NCBI GenBank assembly: GCA_964459805.1 | Contig: CAYWOD010000174.1 | Location: 1-7,919, forward strand | Source of the DNA: DAOVRL01 sp964459805 | GTDB taxonomy: Bacteria > Planctomycetota > Phycisphaerae > Sedimentisphaerales > Anaerobacaceae | Length of the DNA stretch: 7,919 nucleotides | Direction of reading: 5' to 3' | Shown: piece after piece, positions 5,774 through 7,919 of the stretch | How the letters are laid out: each line of letters begins with the position of its first letter | Numbering within the stretch: the first letter of the stretch is position 1 | Made by a program: the position numbers and the translations under genes | Notes under the pieces: model-generated | Database searches by the model: none | What the model was told of the DNA's origin: nothing | Seen by the model: the letters and a program-made list of their open reading frames with translations, nothing else

Positions 5774-7651
5774 CTAACTCGTCAAATCGAGCGGTGAGAT
5801 ATTGTCGCCGTGCTCTTCGGCGGCCACTTTGAGCCGCTTGCGGACCTCGGCAAACATCTCAAACAAAATCGCAGGCGTATCGGCAACTTTCTCTTTGTAG
5901 ATCTTTTCGACGCGGTCGAGCTTGGCGAGGTTCTCAGGTATGCGAACCGCGAACTGCCGGACGTAGTCGGCCTGCGTGTATTCGGCGTCGAGATTCTTTT
6001 TGAACAGTTTGGCCAAATCCTCGTATTTCGGTATCACGCCGGTCGGCGTCTCAAGGCCCTCGACGTCGCCGTTCACACGCAATTCGGCCCAGAGAATCCA
6101 GACCAGCTTCTCGCCCATGCCGTTGAGGTACTTGCCGTCCTCGTCCTTGAGGAAGTAATTCACCGAGAAAACCAACGGCGGATTCTTAACGCCTTCGGCG
6201 AAATCGAGGTTGTTCTGGATATACCGCCCGAGCGGAATCGAGAGAAAATCGAGATTTGACATCAAATTGAACGTCCGCACACCTTCGGCGCCCAGCGTAG
6301 CAGCGGTGGTCTCGGATTCCAGCGAGGCGCCTTTGAGGATGATGCCCTCGGCCCAGTTGAAGGCCTGCTCAACCGGAACCCACGTATCGCTGTCTCGCCC
6401 GCCGTAGATAATCCCGCCGACCGCAACACCATCGGGATCGTCCATCAGCGGATCCATGTTCTTGAGGTCCTCGATACTCAGGCAATAACGGGCATTTTTG
6501 TGCGAGGCGGTTATCTCATTGCCGTCTGCATCGGTTTTGCCCTTCCGCCATTTACCCGAATGGTTGACGCCTTCGGCGGGCAGCTCGGCCCCCATTCCGA
6601 GCCAGTTCGGCTTATTGTCCTTGCCAATCAGCACGTTGGAGAATATCACTTCGCAAGGGCTTGTAAGGGCCTCGTATATGACCGGGTCGTCCGTCGAATT
6701 GACATCGCGAATGATGCCGAAGATGCCCTTTTCAACGTTCACAGACCGCATTTGGCCGTTTATTTTGCGGAAATACGCGATGTCGTCACCGATAATGGTC
6801 TGGCCCGGCAGCATCGAGGTTGAGGTCTTGCCGCACGCCGACGGAAATGCGCCGGCGAAGTAAGTTACCCGGCCGTCCGGCCCGTGCGCACCCATCACGA
6901 ACATGTGCTCGGCGAGCCAGCCTTCGCCCGAAGCCTTGTTGATCGCCAGCCGAAGGGCCAGCTTCTTCAAACCGATGGTATTGCCCCCGTATTGCGTATT
7001 GACGCTATAGACGATATTCTCTTCAAGGTCGATATAGACGCGGCGCTTGTCGATATTCTTGCTTACAGCGTTCTCAAGCTCGCCCTCCGAATGCAGAAAT
7101 CTGAAAAACGCGCCCGACGCGCCAATCTTCCTGAACTGCTCGTACCCGGGGCGATAGAGAATGGTCTCGCTGTGCGCGACGTATGGCGAATCCGTTATCT
7201 GAACGCACGGGATCGAAAACTCCGAATCGACCGGCCCAAGACAGAAAAACAATACGAGCATTTCCCGACCGGCCATCGAATCCTTCAAGAACGAACGGAC
7301 CTCCTCGGTGCCGTGCTGGCTGTCGGCAGAATTGAGACTTGCCCCCAAATCGGAGCCGGGGCGCAACAGATACTTCGTCCTGGCCTTATCGCGGGCCTGG
7401 TCGTAGTACCCGTCGAAATGGCAGGTGTGCCCGGAAACATCCAGCGGGCGCTCCTCCCCGTTTTTCACCGCCTGCCGGCGAATATGGGCCCTGTCTTCTT
7501 CTGAATCCGTGCACACATAGACCGACGCCGCTGCCGTAAGCTCAATCGCATCAGCCACAAACGCGTGCAGCTTCGCATTACCCAAAGCCATGAGCCTGCT
7601 GTAATTTTCCGCTGTTAGTTTCTCTTTTAATAATTCATTTATACTATTCAT
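5774..7651 (-). CDS. pckG: Phosphoenolpyruvate carboxykinase, GTP type (EC 4.1.1.32)
   Basis: Cytoplasmic enzyme that interconverts oxaloacetate plus nucleoside triphosphate with PEP, CO2 and nucleoside diphosphate; either gluconeogenic or carboxylating. At 625 residues from the ATG at 7651 it has the usual length of the GTP family. Visible motifs are TQYGGNTIGLKK (residues 219-230, with the substrate-site YGGN and the Lys pair), EHMFVMG with metal-ligand His249, the P-loop GAFPSACGKTS (267-277; catalytic-loop Cys273, Lys275), IIGDDIAYF (metal Asp289), HKNARYC with Arg388 and YGGRDSD with Arg419. The P-loop has S-T where the well-known animal and bacterial enzymes have N-L/M. The C-terminal guanine-pocket residues are also changed (Tyr508, Met512, Lys515 by alignment to the rat enzyme), so nucleotide preference is uncertain. 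An in-frame TTG at 7657 is an alternative start adding two residues. It stands alone, convergent with the sulfatase gene, and has its own promoter. Confidence 0.96.
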   Translation of the reverse strand: MNSINELLKEKLTAENYSRLMALGNAKLHAFVADAIELTAAASVYVCTDSEEDRAHIRRQAVKNGEERPLDVSGHTCHFDGYYDQARDKARTKYLLRPGSDLGASLNSADSQHGTEEVRSFLKDSMAGREMLVLFFCLGPVDSEFSIPCVQITDSPYVAHSETILYRPGYEQFRKIGASGAFFRFLHSEGELENAVSKNIDKRRVYIDLEENIVYSVNTQYGGNTIGLKKLALRLAINKASGEGWLAEHMFVMGAHGPDGRVTYFAGAFPSACGKTSTSMLPGQTIIGDDIAYFRKINGQMRSVNVEKGIFGIIRDVNSTDDPVIYEALTSPCEVIFSNVLIGKDNKPNWLGMGAELPAEGVNHSGKWRKGKTDADGNEITASHKNARYCLSIEDLKNMDPLMDDPDGVAVGGIIYGGRDSDTWVPVEQAFNWAEGIILKGASLESETTAATLGAEGVRTFNLMSNLDFLSIPLGRYIQNNLDFAEGVKNPPLVFSVNYFLKDEDGKYLNGMGEKLVWILWAELRVNGDVEGLETPTGVIPKYEDLAKLFKKNLDAEYTQADYVRQFAVRIPENLAKLDRVEKIYKEKVADTPAILFEMFAEVRKRLKVAAEEHGDNISPLDLTS

Positions 7652-7663
7652 AAACAACTATAA

Positions 7664-7670
7664 CCTCCTT
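7664..7670 (-). promoter_or_regulatory. Consensus Shine-Dalgarno of the PEP carboxykinase gene
   Basis: The minus strand reads AAGGAGG, full complementarity to the 16S rRNA 3' end. It lies 6 bases before the TTG at 7657 and 12 bases before the ATG at 7651. Spacing favours the TTG and codon identity favours the ATG. The two starts differ by only two residues, so the product is hardly affected. Confidence 0.85.
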
Positions 7671-7700
7671 ATCCATAATGGCATTTATGAAAACCAAAAA

Positions 7701-7729
7701 ATTCTAACGCACGAGCGGTCACGCGTCAA
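7701..7729 (-). promoter_or_regulatory. Sigma-70-type promoter of the PEP carboxykinase gene
   Basis: On the minus strand TTGACG (7724-7729) and TAGAAT (7701-7706) are separated by exactly 17 bases, each differing from consensus at one position. Transcription would start near 7694, leaving a leader of about 40 bases that holds the AAGGAGG site. This is the best-formed promoter in the window and fits a well-expressed housekeeping gene. No obvious operator palindrome overlaps it. Confidence 0.75.
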
Positions 7730-7753
7730 CTCGTTTTCTCCTTGGGTAATCCC

Positions 7754-7787
7754 CTAACCCGGACGAGCCGGAACCAAAGAGGGTTAG
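7754..7787. repeat. Inverted repeat upstream of the PEP carboxykinase promoter
   Basis: CTAACCC (7754-7760) and GGGTTAG (7781-7787) are perfect inverted copies. An inner CCGG-ACGAG-CCGG (7759-7771) gives an alternative hairpin. The outer pair lies 25 bases upstream of the -35 box, so it could be an activator or repressor site, or another palindromic remnant. The 9-mer CCGGGTTAG recurs at 3265-3273 next to the three-armed palindrome, in the inverted sense of CTAACCCGG here. Confidence 0.4.
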
Positions 7788-7852
7788 ATAAAAGGCTGGC
7801 GCCTTAACGAAACCGCCTTCTGCTATTAGACATCCATCTAAATCGCACGACC

Positions 7853-7892
7853 GCAATCTCCCTCCCCACCCTCTTCGAGGGAGGGAGATTGC
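7853..7892. repeat. Perfect 14-bp inverted repeat (strong hairpin)
   Basis: GCAATCTCCCTCCC (7853-7866) and GGGAGGGAGATTGC (7879-7892) pair perfectly around a 12-base loop. Inside it an alternative CCCTC-TTC-GAGGG hairpin (7869-7881) can form. Neither strand has a T-run after the stem, so a simple intrinsic terminator is unlikely. Its pyrimidine-rich stem looks like a dispersed intergenic palindrome. It could mark the end of whatever gene lies beyond the right edge. The rest of 7788-7919 shows no gene. Confidence 0.75.
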
Positions 7893-7919
7893 TTGTTCTG
7901 AAAACAAAGAGCTTTGCCT

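Noticed and set aside
6884..7504. Plus-strand open frame of 206 codons inside the PEP carboxykinase gene
   Set aside because: Antisense to conserved PEPCK sequence, a common effect of GC-biased third positions.

Overview
The window looks like chromosomal DNA of a free-living bacterium, most plausibly Planctomycetota of the Phycisphaerae type. The reasons are a Tat-exported Cys-type sulfatase, a GTP-type PEP carboxykinase of the divergent kind, an unrecognised secreted helical-repeat protein, long gene-poor spacers and several families of dispersed palindromic repeats. This placement is an inference from gene content and style; no rRNA or other phylogenetic marker is present.

Layout from left to right. 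Bases 1-79 (minus strand) hold the first 26 codons of an OppB/DppB-type permease, whose ATG overlaps by ATGA the stop codon of a family-5 solute-binding lipoprotein (76-1887, minus). Upstream of that, and in the same direction, lies a 370-residue secreted protein of unknown function (2123-3235, minus). The 235-base spacer between the two carries a nested REP/MITE-like palindromic element (2009-2119). Bases 3236-3526 form a divergent intergenic region. It holds a candidate minus-strand promoter, a three-armed dispersed palindrome that would sit in the 5' leader of the 370-residue gene, and an extended -10 promoter facing right with a tandem octamer repeat at its start site. A sulfatase gene follows (3527-5128, plus). 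Bases 5129-5773 have no credible gene; they contain a long imperfect inverted repeat whose core is flipped relative to its arms, and a low-complexity repeat. A PEP carboxykinase gene (5774-7651, minus) has a strong ribosome binding site and a well-formed sigma-70-like promoter. The last 190 bases upstream of that promoter carry two more inverted repeats and no gene.

The genes do not form one pathway. The binding protein and permease begin a peptide- or oligosaccharide-type ABC importer operon that continues off the left edge. The sulfatase probably removes sulfate esters from external polysaccharide or another sulfated substrate in the periplasm. PEP carboxykinase links oxaloacetate and PEP in central metabolism. 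The most unusual features are the repeat-derived structures in all four long spacers and the substituted guanine-binding pocket of the PEP carboxykinase. I see no defence system, CRISPR array, transposase, prophage, or obvious new multi-gene system.
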